This document shows positions 1 through 5,743 of a stretch of 7,026 nucleotides of DNA, in pieces. The notes under the pieces were generated by a model. The model was not told where the DNA came from. It searched no databases and saw only the letters and a program-made list of their open reading frames with translations. Source of the DNA: Haliea sp041583655 (lineage in GTDB: Bacteria > Pseudomonadota > Gammaproteobacteria > Pseudomonadales > Halieaceae). The position numbers were made by a program, and so were the translations under genes. Location of the stretch: the NCBI GenBank assembly GCA_041583655.1, contig JBFHFJ010000175.1, positions 1 through 7,026 of the forward strand, in the 5' to 3' direction. Position 1 is the first letter of the stretch. The number at the start of each line of letters is the position of its first letter.

Positions 1-82
1 CGTCGTCGGGGATCCCCAGGGCCTCATCGTAGATATAGCCACATATCACACACTCGTATTTGCGGTATTCAGCGTCGCTCAT
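1..82 (-). CDS. Rubredoxin, N-terminal part (cut by window edge)
   Basis: The first 27 codons of a small iron-sulfur-type electron carrier are visible, and the rest lies beyond the left edge. Rubredoxins hold one Fe with four cysteines, two from each of two CxxCG knuckles, and pass single electrons in the cytoplasm, for example to alkane hydroxylases or in peroxide/superoxide detoxification. Seen here: Tyr-Glu-Cys11-Val-Ile-Cys14-Gly followed by Tyr-Ile-Tyr-Asp-Glu-Ala, the typical first knuckle and the segment after it. The Pro-Asp-Asp at 25-27 fits the loop that normally precedes the conserved Gly-Ile-x-Pro-Gly-Thr stretch, which is not in the window. The ATG at 80-82 has an AAGGA ribosome-binding site 10 nt upstream. 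The gene begins 44 nt after the gspN stop with no visible terminator between them, so it may share the gsp transcript. The partner protein and the second knuckle cannot be seen. Confidence 0.9.
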   Translation of the reverse strand, partial: MSDAEYRKYECVICGYIYDEALGIPDD

Positions 83-92
83 CGGCGCAGTT

Positions 93-97
93 TCCTT
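93..97 (-). promoter_or_regulatory. Ribosome-binding site of the rubredoxin gene
   Basis: AAGGA on the minus strand ends 10 nt before the ATG at 82. It is the only clear Shine-Dalgarno match in the 44-nt gap after gspN and supports this start codon. No convincing -10/-35 pair or hairpin terminator was seen in the gap. Confidence 0.6.
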
Positions 98-126
98 GTC
101 AGGGGTGAAGAGAAAGACAGTAGCAC

Positions 127-891
127 TCAGGCGCCGGGCACTAACAGCTGCCCCTCAAGGAGCAGCTCATACCCCTCCGCTACCGGCCGCGCCAGCAGGG
201 AGAGCGCCTCCTGCAACTGGGGATCCCAGCTGCCTTCGCTGGCTAACAACACCGCGATGCTATAGCTCGACTGGCCCAACTGCAACCGGCCAGAGGCGTT
301 TACGGGGCCGGCGAGGGTGAGCACTTCCCCCTTCAGGTCTCCGCCGCGGGGCTGGACGACCTCCAGCACGTAACTGCCCAGGGGCAGCACGCCGCGTGGC
401 GACTCCCAGGCTGCATGTTGCCAGAGCAGACGGCCTTCCGCCTGCACCGGCAAACCCCCGTGCAGGCGGAGCTCTCGCGCCTGCAAAGAGACCACTCCCT
501 GCAAGGCTACCGGCGCCAGGTGGCGCAGCAGAGCCGCATCGAAGCTGGCCTCGACATCCTCCAGGTTGATCTCTGTGCGGCCACGGAACTGCAGGTTCGC
601 CTGCAGGCGTTGACTTCCCCACAGGCTGCTGACCTGCAGCCTCGGTGCGAATGCCAGCAACGACCAGGGTTGCAGCGACCAACGGACCTCGCCCAGGTGC
701 AGCAGGCCAGCATCGGTCGCCACCAGCACCCGGCTCGCGCGGCCCTGCCACAGTGTGCCCTGCAGGCCCTGAGCGGTGACCGGAGCATTCTCCAGCAGAC
801 GTGGCAACAGGTGAGCGGGGGCGCGGGCGACCAGCAGTCCCAGCAACAGCACGACGGCCAGCACTGCCGCCAGCCAGCGACTGCCGCTCAT
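127..891 (-). CDS. gspN: Type II secretion system protein N (GspN)
   Basis: 254 residues, the usual size for GspN. It has one N-terminal hydrophobic segment (about residues 7-22), which is likely a signal anchor with the rest in the periplasm. Family-like motifs can be read: Gly-Leu-Gln-Gly-Thr-Leu-Trp-Gln-Gly-Arg-Ala at 42-52, Leu-Gly-Glu-Val-Arg-Trp-Ser-Leu-Gln-Pro-Trp at 66-76, repeated short beta-type Leu-Gln-Gly stretches, and a C-terminal part ending in alternating hydrophobic strands. GspN is an accessory T2SS component found only in some systems, and its exact role in the assembly platform is not settled. The ATG overlaps the gspM stop as ATGA, a translational-coupling arrangement. 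An AGGGG sequence lies only 2 nt upstream, closer than ideal, which fits reinitiation after gspM. It is the last gsp gene of the operon. Assignment rests on motifs plus position after gspM. Confidence 0.94.
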   Translation of the reverse strand: MSGSRWLAAVLAVVLLLGLLVARAPAHLLPRLLENAPVTAQGLQGTLWQGRASRVLVATDAGLLHLGEVRWSLQPWSLLAFAPRLQVSSLWGSQRLQANLQFRGRTEINLEDVEASFDAALLRHLAPVALQGVVSLQARELRLHGGLPVQAEGRLLWQHAAWESPRGVLPLGSYVLEVVQPRGGDLKGEVLTLAGPVNASGRLQLGQSSYSIAVLLASEGSWDPQLQEALSLLARPVAEGYELLLEGQLLVPGA

Positions 892-1364
892 GACCCCTGC
901 CCGACCCGGATCGTGGCATTGACGAAGCCGACACTGCCAGCCTGGGTAATTGCCACTTCCTCCAACAGCAATCCTTCCACCAGTTCCAGTTGGTGCAGCC
1001 AGGCGACCAGGTCGGCGAAGCGTGCATTCTCCAGCCGCACCTGCAGATCGCCGCGACTGCCGGGCTGCAGCCGATTCACCGCCAGGCCAAACCGCGCGGT
1101 GCTCTGGTTCACCACGGCGGTCAGATTACTGCGCTGCCCGCCCGGCCCGGAGGCATTTCGCGCCTGCAGCAACTCCGCTACCAGGGTGTCGACGCGCACC
1201 AGGGCGGCGGCCGTGGCCGAGTTCTGCTCGTGCATGCGATCGCGCATGGATACCAGCGGCGACCAGAGCAGGATCCAGAGCAGGTAGCACCCCACCACCA
1301 GGGCCAATACCAGCAGGCTCAGCTGCTCACGGCGCTTCAAGCGCGCAAACCAGGTCTGCATCAT
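888..1364 (-). CDS. gspM: Type II secretion system protein M (GspM)
   Basis: 158 residues, matching the usual 150-165 of GspM. It is a bitopic inner-membrane protein that binds GspL and helps hold the GspE-GspF-GspL platform together. It has a short basic cytoplasmic tail (Lys10-Arg11-Arg12), one membrane helix at about 15-36, a heptad-like linker at 44-68, and a small periplasmic ferredoxin-like domain. In that domain Gln-Ser-Thr-Ala-Arg-Phe-Gly-Leu-Ala-Val (87-96) and the Leu-Glu-Asn-Ala-Arg-Phe-Ala-Asp-Leu-Val-Ala-Trp-Leu run (111-123) are typical of the family. The gene overlaps gspL and gspN by ATGA on each side. The sequence starts ATGATG. A GGAGG motif is 3 nt before the first ATG and 6 nt before the second, so translation may start at the second (position 1361), giving 157 residues. 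Confidence 0.96.
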   Translation of the reverse strand: MMQTWFARLKRREQLSLLVLALVVGCYLLWILLWSPLVSMRDRMHEQNSATAAALVRVDTLVAELLQARNASGPGGQRSNLTAVVNQSTARFGLAVNRLQPGSRGDLQVRLENARFADLVAWLHQLELVEGLLLEEVAITQAGSVGFVNATIRVGQGS

Positions 1365-2554
1365 GCCCCTCCCACCCGGATCCGGGCACGAACGCCGTCA
1401 CCCTGGGCGCTGCTGCTTTCCATCACCGCCGCCAGTCCGGCATCCGCCAGCCCCGCGCGCAGTTGCTCGACCGCGGCGAAATCCCTCGCGACAATATTCA
1501 GGCGCATTTCCCCGCCGCGCTGATTGTAGTTGATGCTGACAATGCTGGTTCCGGGACGCTGGGCGATGATACCGCCAGCCCGCTCCAGCAGGCGCACAAA
1601 ACCACCGCCACCGCCGCCACCGCGCAGCCCGTCCAGCTGGCGCCGCAGTTGCCGCTCAGCGTCCACCAGGGCTCCTTCGGGCATCGCCTGCCGGTAGCTG
1701 GATTCAACGGCCGCACGCAGGGCCAGGTTTTCCTGGCTCAGCGCCCGGTACTCTGCCCACGTGGCAAGCAGCTGCAGGGTGAAGGCCAGTCCCAGCACAA
1801 CCGCGGCGACCCGCCACTGCTGCCACCAGCGGGCCAGCGGCAGCCGGGCCGCGTAGGCCCCCTGCCTCAGGTTCAGCGGGTGCTCGTCCCGCGCCAGCAT
1901 GAGGGCAGTGCACAGGTTTCCCTGGCGCCACTGCACGCGGCTCCGCAGCGCCGGCGGAATCAGGTCCAGCTCCCGTTCCTGGTCGCTACCGTAAACCACC
2001 AGCGCCTGCGGCGGGGCATCCCCGGCCGAAGCGGAAAGCAGCGTGGGCAGCAGCTCCGGTTCAACCGTGTAACCCTCGCACTCACCGCAGCGCACAATCA
2101 CCGCATCGCTGGCCATCACCAGGCACCACTCCCCCGCCTGCCATGGCAGCAGCAGGGGTTCTGGAAGCCACTGCGGCAGATCGGGCAGGTCCGCCAGGCG
2201 CTCGCGCCAGGCCTCCATGGCCGAGTGCCGGCAGAGGGCGACACCGTAAGTGGCCCTGTCCAGGGGGCAGGCGGCAAAATGCAACTGCTCGACATCCTCG
2301 GCCAGCTGCTCCTCGAGCAGGAAAGGCAGTGCCTGCTGCAGGTGTTTTCTTTCATCCGCGGTTACGGTGAGACGCAGCAAGCGCACCTCTGCCCCGGGCG
2401 GAGCGAAGCAGGCCTGCAGTCGAGAGTCCCGGACGGTTTCCCGGAACCGGGCGACCGCCTCGGGGTTGTCGAGCAGCCGCGGCTGTTCGCCGGCGCCCGG
2501 TGGATACCAGGCGAGGACGTCGCCAAGCAAGCGCACGACGGCTAGATTCTGCAA
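1361..2554 (-). CDS. gspL: Type II secretion system protein L (GspL), TTG start
   Basis: 397 residues, normal for GspL. This bitopic protein recruits the GspE ATPase through its cytoplasmic actin-like domain and contacts GspM and the pseudopilus in the periplasm. Seen: a cytoplasmic region (1-245) with the family-typical Leu-Pro-Phe-Leu-Leu-Glu-Glu-Gln-Leu-Ala-Glu-Asp-Val-Glu at 76-89 and Asn-Leu-Arg-Gln-Gly-Ala-Tyr-Ala at 228-235 just before the membrane; one membrane helix at about 249-267; a helical, probably coiled-coil stretch at 268-310; and a C-terminal ferredoxin-like domain from about 319. Seven consecutive glycines (312-318) join the last two parts. The codon at 2552-2554 is TTG. 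No ATG or GTG occurs in frame between it and the upstream stop at 2627-2629, and GGAG is 8 nt upstream, so TTG is the best start. A GTG at codon 7 is a weaker alternative. gspL follows gspK after 49 nt, the widest junction between gsp genes here. Confidence 0.95.
   Translation of the reverse strand: MQNLAVVRLLGDVLAWYPPGAGEQPRLLDNPEAVARFRETVRDSRLQACFAPPGAEVRLLRLTVTADERKHLQQALPFLLEEQLAEDVEQLHFAACPLDRATYGVALCRHSAMEAWRERLADLPDLPQWLPEPLLLPWQAGEWCLVMASDAVIVRCGECEGYTVEPELLPTLLSASAGDAPPQALVVYGSDQERELDLIPPALRSRVQWRQGNLCTALMLARDEHPLNLRQGAYAARLPLARWWQQWRVAAVVLGLAFTLQLLATWAEYRALSQENLALRAAVESSYRQAMPEGALVDAERQLRRQLDGLRGGGGGGGFVRLLERAGGIIAQRPGTSIVSINYNQRGGEMRLNIVARDFAAVEQLRAGLADAGLAAVMESSSAQGDGVRARIRVGGA
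1368..1372 (-). promoter_or_regulatory. Ribosome-binding site of gspM
   Basis: GGAGG lies inside the 3' end of gspL. Its spacing is 3 nt to the ATG at 1364 and 6 nt to the adjacent ATG at 1361, so the second ATG is the better-placed start. Confidence 0.6.
1601..1621 (-). repeat. Polyglycine-coding GGN tract in gspL
   Basis: Seven consecutive glycine codons, a mixture of GGT and GGC, follow an Arg codon and precede Phe-Val. They encode GspL residues 312-318. The tract sits between the post-membrane helical stretch and the periplasmic ferredoxin-like domain, where it would act as a flexible hinge. Because codons alternate between GGC and GGT, it is not a perfect trinucleotide repeat. Confidence 0.85.
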
Positions 2555-2603
2555 ACCGTGATCTCCGTTGTTACGATGGGTGGAAGCATTCCCCGGCCTT
2601 GCA
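2555..2603 (-). other. gspK-gspL intergenic spacer
   Basis: 49 nt between the gspK stop and the gspL start, the largest gap among the junctions here; most of the others overlap or nearly touch. It holds the gspL ribosome-binding site and a small inverted repeat, GGAA-3 nt-TTCC, at 2582-2592. That stem is only 4 bp with no U-tract, so it is not a credible intrinsic terminator. No promoter could be recognised. Confidence 0.6.
2563..2566 (-). promoter_or_regulatory. Ribosome-binding site of gspL
   Basis: GGAG (within GGAGAT) ends 8 nt before the TTG at 2554. It is the main reason for choosing TTG as the gspL start, since the reading frame upstream is open but offers no ATG or GTG. Confidence 0.6.
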
Positions 2604-3644
2604 TTACAGGCTCCCGGACGCGCGAGCTAGCGCCCGCACCGTGCGCTCATCCCGGTGCAGCACACTGTACAAGCGCATGTTGCGATCGGCAACTTCGACC
2701 TCTGCGGTCAGCAGAAACCAGGAGGAACTCTCGCCCAGCAGGCTGCGGACGTCCCCCAGCTCCTTGTCGGAAAAAGCCGGATCCTCCAGAAGGTCATCAA
2801 CGCTGGCGAAGCCGCCCTCGCCGCGCTGGCGCTGGAACAGGGCCTCCCCGTACGCTTCACTCAGTGGCTGCAGCTCGTTGTCGCCATTGATCGCCCGCAG
2901 CAGCGGCAGGGGCGCTGTGTGAATATTCAGCGCGGCGGGGATTTGCGGCCAGACGGTGACCAGCGGGGCCAGCGCGCGGTACAGCTCCGGTGTGACGTTG
3001 GCCACGGCACGCAGCTCGCTGGCACTGGCCATGGCCCTGTTGGCAGCCCGGTATGGCGGGCTCTGGCCGCTGTAGAAATCATCTTCGGCGCCAGAGGGAC
3101 GGGTAATCGTATCGCTGTCGAGCCAGTCACCAATGGCCTGGGTCACTGCAATCGCTTCCTGCGCATCGAGCGCCGCCTCGGGCAGCGCCTGCAACAGGCG
3201 GATAAAGAACGCCTGCGCGGGGGTAAACCGGGCGCCGTCCGCCCCGCCCGCATCGCCGCCCGCCAGGCTGGTGGCCAGGGTGTTGAGGTTGAAGCGACCC
3301 TGCAGATCCTCCAGGGAGCCAACCAGCCAGCCACCCTCGTCCAGCGCATAGGGCGTTGCCTGCTGGGCCCATATCTCGGCGAGATCATCCCGCGGTTGTT
3401 CCCGGGCCTGATCGGCGTCGTGATCCATCACCAGCGCCATCGTTGCCAGTTCTTCGGCGCCGCGCAGGTAGGCCTGGCCCTGCTCGGCAAAAAACAGATT
3501 GGACCCGCGCTGGTAGAACAGGGTGAATTCGCTCTGCATGGCGACCAGCAGGGCCGCTGACAGGCCAAATACCAGCAGGGCCACCACAAGGGCGACACCG
3601 CGCTGGGCGCCGGGGATACGCACCTCAGAGCGGCGGCAAGGCAT
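2604..3644 (-). CDS. gspK: Type II secretion system minor pseudopilin GspK
   Basis: 346 residues, the large minor pseudopilin that caps the pseudopilus tip in complex with GspI and GspJ. The leader is basic and ends Gln-Arg-Gly16, giving predicted prepilin-peptidase cleavage before Val17. A hydrophobic helix at 17-36 follows. The +5 residue is Val21 instead of the Glu found in other pseudopilins, as is normal for GspK. Further family-like features: Gly-Arg-Phe-Asn-Leu-Asn-Thr-Leu at 116-123, Asp-Trp-Leu-Asp-Ser-Asp at 173-178, and Leu-Asn-Ile-His-Thr-Ala at 239-244, where Asn-Ile-Asn-Thr is more usual. The ATG at 3644 has GAGGAG 5 nt upstream. The gene overlaps gspJ by 20 nt. Size, leader and motifs together make the call secure. 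Confidence 0.97.
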   Translation of the reverse strand: MPCRRSEVRIPGAQRGVALVVALLVFGLSAALLVAMQSEFTLFYQRGSNLFFAEQGQAYLRGAEELATMALVMDHDADQAREQPRDDLAEIWAQQATPYALDEGGWLVGSLEDLQGRFNLNTLATSLAGGDAGGADGARFTPAQAFFIRLLQALPEAALDAQEAIAVTQAIGDWLDSDTITRPSGAEDDFYSGQSPPYRAANRAMASASELRAVANVTPELYRALAPLVTVWPQIPAALNIHTAPLPLLRAINGDNELQPLSEAYGEALFQRQRGEGGFASVDDLLEDPAFSDKELGDVRSLLGESSSWFLLTAEVEVADRNMRLYSVLHRDERTVRALARASGSL

Positions 3645-4269
3645 GCAGACTCCTCAGCTCGCCGATGTCTTCCAGCTCGATGACCAGTTCCAGTGCAGCC
3701 GGAGGCGGCAGCGCGACGCCGGGCTGACTGGTGTCCGCCACCCAGTTCTCGGGCCAGTTGCGGGTCTCCACCACCGTGCCCCGCGCGCCGGCCCGCAGGT
3801 TTGCCGCAGAGTCCAGAAATGACAGGCGCAGGTTCGTGACACCTTCCAGCAGCAATACCCGCTGCGGCTCCGTCACCGAGGCCCGGTCCAGCACCGGATA
3901 GCTCTCCCGCCACAGTGCGTCATCCAGCCAGAGATAGTTGACACGCTGCAGGTTGCTCCGCTGATGCTCCGCTGAGTTGTGCCAGCCGCTGCGGGTGAAG
4001 CTCAGCATGAACCGCGCCGCCCGCCCCCCAACCAGCGCCGGTTCCTCCTCGCCGAACTCGTCCCGCACGGGTCGTTCAACGAAGTGGCGCAGGTCGCGAC
4101 TGACAATCATCAGGGCCCGGTTGATTTCCCAGGTCCTTTCGGTCACTACCCGCGTGCTTTCCACCCCGCTGATCACCGCCGACAGGCCACTGTAGGATGC
4201 CGCCGCCACGAACGCGGTAATCGCCAGGGCAATCAGGACCTCCACCAGGGTAAAGCCCCGGTTATTCAC
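3625..4269 (-). CDS. gspJ: Type II secretion system minor pseudopilin GspJ, GTG start
   Basis: 214 residues, a usual length for GspJ, part of the GspK-GspI-GspJ tip of the pseudopilus. The leader is very short (Met-Asn-Asn-Arg-Gly5), with predicted cleavage before Phe6, Glu10 at +5, and a hydrophobic helix at about 6-25. Family-like features include Ser-Arg-Asp-Leu-Arg-His at 57-62 and a Leu-Glu-Gly-Val-Thr-Asn-Leu-Arg-Leu-Ser-Phe-Leu-Asp segment at 141-153, followed by a beta-rich end. The start codon at 4267-4269 is GTG. A GGAGG sequence 6 nt upstream supports it strongly, and the leader would be lost with any later start. It overlaps gspI by 8 nt and gspK by 20 nt. Confidence 0.97.
   Translation of the reverse strand: MNNRGFTLVEVLIALAITAFVAAASYSGLSAVISGVESTRVVTERTWEINRALMIVSRDLRHFVERPVRDEFGEEEPALVGGRAARFMLSFTRSGWHNSAEHQRSNLQRVNYLWLDDALWRESYPVLDRASVTEPQRVLLLEGVTNLRLSFLDSAANLRAGARGTVVETRNWPENWVADTSQPGVALPPPAALELVIELEDIGELRSLHALPPL
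3650..3655 (-). promoter_or_regulatory. Ribosome-binding site of gspK
   Basis: GAGGAG inside the 3' end of gspJ, 5 nt before the gspK ATG. A strong site, so gspK probably initiates on its own even though it overlaps gspJ. Confidence 0.7.
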
Positions 4270-4696
4270 CGCTCACCTCCCCGCCCGGGGGCTCGCCGTC
4301 GAACATGAAGGAAACCAGGGTGTGCAGGGGCAGACCCTCTCCTTCCTCGCCCTCGCGCACCGCAATCTCCACCCGGTAGAAGGACTGGACCTGGGTCGCA
4401 CTGCTCTCCACGCGCCAGTGCCACTGCCTACCCGCCATCTCCTCGACGCCGCTGTCGACACCGCTGAAAAGACTCGACCGGGCAACCGTAAGCAGGCGCA
4501 GCTCAACCAGTTTGTTGTTGGCCACCATTTGCGCCAGGGACTTGTCGCGCAGATACCCGGCGCCGTCCACCTGCTGGTGGAGGGCGAACAGCAGGGCAGG
4601 CAGCGCCAGGGCCACCACGGCCAGGGCCACCATGACTTCGACCAGGGTGAAGCCGGACTCCTGCGGTCGCCTTTGGCTAGGACCGGTCAAGGTCAT
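4262..4696 (-). CDS. gspI: Type II secretion system minor pseudopilin GspI
   Basis: 144 residues, slightly above the typical 120-135. GspI nucleates the tip complex with GspJ and GspK. The leader ends Glu-Ser-Gly15, with cleavage predicted before Phe16, Glu20 at +5, and a hydrophobic helix at about 16-38. The diagnostic stretch Ala-Gln-Met-Val-Ala-Asn-Asn-Lys-Leu-Val-Glu-Leu-Arg-Leu lies at 56-69, followed by a Gly-Arg-Gln-Trp-His-Trp motif at 89-94 typical of the family. The ATG at 4696 lies 20 nt inside gspH and has GGAAG directly adjacent, too close to be an efficient site. A TTG two codons later (4688-4690) sits 6 nt from the same GGAAG and could be the true start, giving 142 residues and a 13-residue leader. 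Mature protein is the same either way. Confidence 0.96.
   Translation of the reverse strand: MTLTGPSQRRPQESGFTLVEVMVALAVVALALPALLFALHQQVDGAGYLRDKSLAQMVANNKLVELRLLTVARSSLFSGVDSGVEEMAGRQWHWRVESSATQVQSFYRVEIAVREGEEGEGLPLHTLVSFMFDGEPPGGEVSGE
4276..4280 (-). promoter_or_regulatory. Ribosome-binding site of gspJ
   Basis: GGAGG within the 3' end of gspI, 6 nt before the GTG at 4269. It is the strongest Shine-Dalgarno sequence in the window and fixes GTG as the gspJ start. A strong site may offset the weaker start codon. Confidence 0.75.
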
Positions 4697-5285
4697 CTTC
4701 CGGTTCGCCGCGCCGCAGCAGCGTCATCCGCCCCAGCAGGTCCCACTGCAAACGCCACAGCACTTCGCCGCTGTCCCGGCGACGCAGCTCCAGTTCGCCG
4801 GGAACGACCTCGCCACTGGCGTAGAAGACCACCTGCGGGGCCGCCTCCGGCGCCACGGGCGCCGGCAGCAGCTCCGTCGCAGGTACATCCTCAAGCGTCA
4901 GGGAGAGCGTGACCTCGGCGGGAAAAGCCTGTTCAACATAGACATCGCTGGCGACCAGCGGCCGGCGCCAGCCCTCCGGCCGCCGCTCCCGCCAGTCGTA
5001 ACCAACACTGGTTTCCGGGCCCCGGGTATCCAGGAACAGGAGCAGGCCCATATCACGCCCCGAGAGCTGGGCCTCTTCCAGGGCAAACTGGGCCACGTTC
5101 TGCATTTCCCGCACCTGGGCGTCCAGGCGCAGTTCCTGGCTGCCGGAGCCGACGTTCAGGGTTGCAAGGGAGGTAATGATCACCACCACGAACAGCACCA
5201 CCAGCAATTCCAGCAGGCTGAACCCGCGGCCCCTCCTCGCCGGAGGCGGCGACAGCGCGCGGGCCGCCCGCCGCAGGCGGCTCAT
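4677..5285 (-). CDS. gspH: Type II secretion system minor pseudopilin GspH
   Basis: 202 residues from the ATG at 5285. GspH is the minor pseudopilin that links the tip complex to the GspG shaft. The leader is long for the class (21 residues), rich in Arg and with a Pro-Pro-Pro run, ending Gly-Arg-Gly21. Cleavage is predicted before Phe22, with Glu26 at +5 and a hydrophobic helix at about 22-42. The segment Phe-Ala-Leu-Glu-Glu-Ala-Gln-Leu-Ser-Gly-Arg-Asp-Met-Gly (67-80) matches the region after the helix in GspH proteins. A Pro/Ala-rich stretch at 135-150 interrupts the C-terminal beta domain. The reading frame is open further upstream into gspG, but an AGAGGA site 8 nt before this ATG and the 4-nt gap after gspG favour this start. 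It overlaps gspI by 20 nt. GspH is the most divergent pseudopilin, so the symbol also rests on position between G and I. Confidence 0.94.
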   Translation of the reverse strand: MSRLRRAARALSPPPARRGRGFSLLELLVVLFVVVIITSLATLNVGSGSQELRLDAQVREMQNVAQFALEEAQLSGRDMGLLLFLDTRGPETSVGYDWRERRPEGWRRPLVASDVYVEQAFPAEVTLSLTLEDVPATELLPAPVAPEAAPQVVFYASGEVVPGELELRRRDSGEVLWRLQWDLLGRMTLLRRGEPEDDLDRS

Positions 5286-5289
5286 CGGC

Positions 5290-5739
5290 TCAGTCCTCTG
5301 CTTTCCAGTTGCCGATATCCGCATTCTGGCCTTCACCACCGGACAGGCCATCGGCACCGAGGCTGTAGATGTCCACCTCGCCGTGTTCGCCGGGGCTCAT
5401 GTACAGATAGGCGCGGCCCCAGGGGTCCAGGGGTACTTCCTGCAAATAGCCGCCGTCCTTGAAGTTACGGGGCTGCGGATCGAGATTACTGGGAGTGACC
5501 AGTGCCTCGAGACCCTGCTCAGTGGACGGATAGACGTAGTTGTCCAGGCGGTAGATTTTGAGGGCGGTCTCAATGGCCTTGAAATCCGCATGGGCTTTCT
5601 GGATACGCGCCTCGTCAGCCCGGTTCAGAACCGTGGGCGCCACCACGCTGATCAGCAGCCCCATGATCACCAGCACCACCAGAATCTCCACCAGCGAGAA
5701 GCCGCCCTGCGCCCGCCTTGTCCGTGTCGCTTGTTTCAT
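5290..5739 (-). CDS. gspG: Type II secretion system major pseudopilin GspG
   Basis: 149 residues, the standard size. GspG polymerises into the pseudopilus shaft that acts as a piston or screw in the periplasm. The leader is 13 residues, basic, ending Gln-Gly-Gly13; cleavage is predicted before Phe14, with Glu18 at +5 and a hydrophobic helix at about 14-35. The whole sequence is canonical: Tyr-Arg-Leu-Asp-Asn-Tyr-Val-Tyr-Pro-Ser-Thr-Glu-Gln-Gly-Leu at 63-77, Pro-Leu-Asp-Pro-Trp-Gly at 103-108, and the Asp-Ile-Tyr-Ser-Leu-Gly-Ala-Asp-Gly loop at 123-131, which in this family binds calcium. The end, Ala-Asp-Ile-Gly-Asn-Trp, is also typical. The frame stays open into gspF, but the ATG at 5739, 4 nt after the gspF stop, gives the expected leader; longer forms do not. 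No clear ribosome-binding site precedes it. Confidence 0.98.
   Translation of the reverse strand: MKQATRTRRAQGGFSLVEILVVLVIMGLLISVVAPTVLNRADEARIQKAHADFKAIETALKIYRLDNYVYPSTEQGLEALVTPSNLDPQPRNFKDGGYLQEVPLDPWGRAYLYMSPGEHGEVDIYSLGADGLSGGEGQNADIGNWKAED
5294..5299 (-). promoter_or_regulatory. Ribosome-binding site of gspH
   Basis: AGAGGA covering the last codons and stop region of gspG, 8 nt before the ATG at 5285. It decides the gspH start against longer in-frame extensions that would run into gspG. Confidence 0.65.
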
Positions 5740-5743
5740 ATCG

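Noticed and set aside
950..2545. A 531-codon open frame on the plus strand opposite gspL and gspM.
   Set aside because: It is antisense to two well-recognised genes, has low-complexity Pro/Arg/Gln-rich content and no recognisable domain. Long antisense frames are common in GC-rich DNA.
2582..2592. Inverted repeat in the gspK-gspL gap as a terminator.
   Set aside because: The stem is only 4 bp with a 3-nt loop and no following U-tract, so it is too weak to call.
2655..3560. A 301-codon plus-strand frame opposite gspK.
   Set aside because: It lies wholly within gspK on the opposite strand and has no recognisable domain; gspK itself is intact and canonical.
3582..3596. Missing Glu at +5 in GspK as a possible defect.
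   Set aside because: Lack of Glu at this position is a normal property of GspK and fits its place at the tip of the pseudopilus.
5286..5357. A longer gspH beginning at 5357 inside gspG.
   Set aside because: The added 24 residues come from gspG coding sequence in another frame, and a good ribosome-binding site fits the ATG at 5285.
4512..5462. A 316-codon plus-strand frame across gspG, gspH and gspI.
   Set aside because: It is antisense to three canonical pseudopilin genes, shows compositional bias only and contains no motif.
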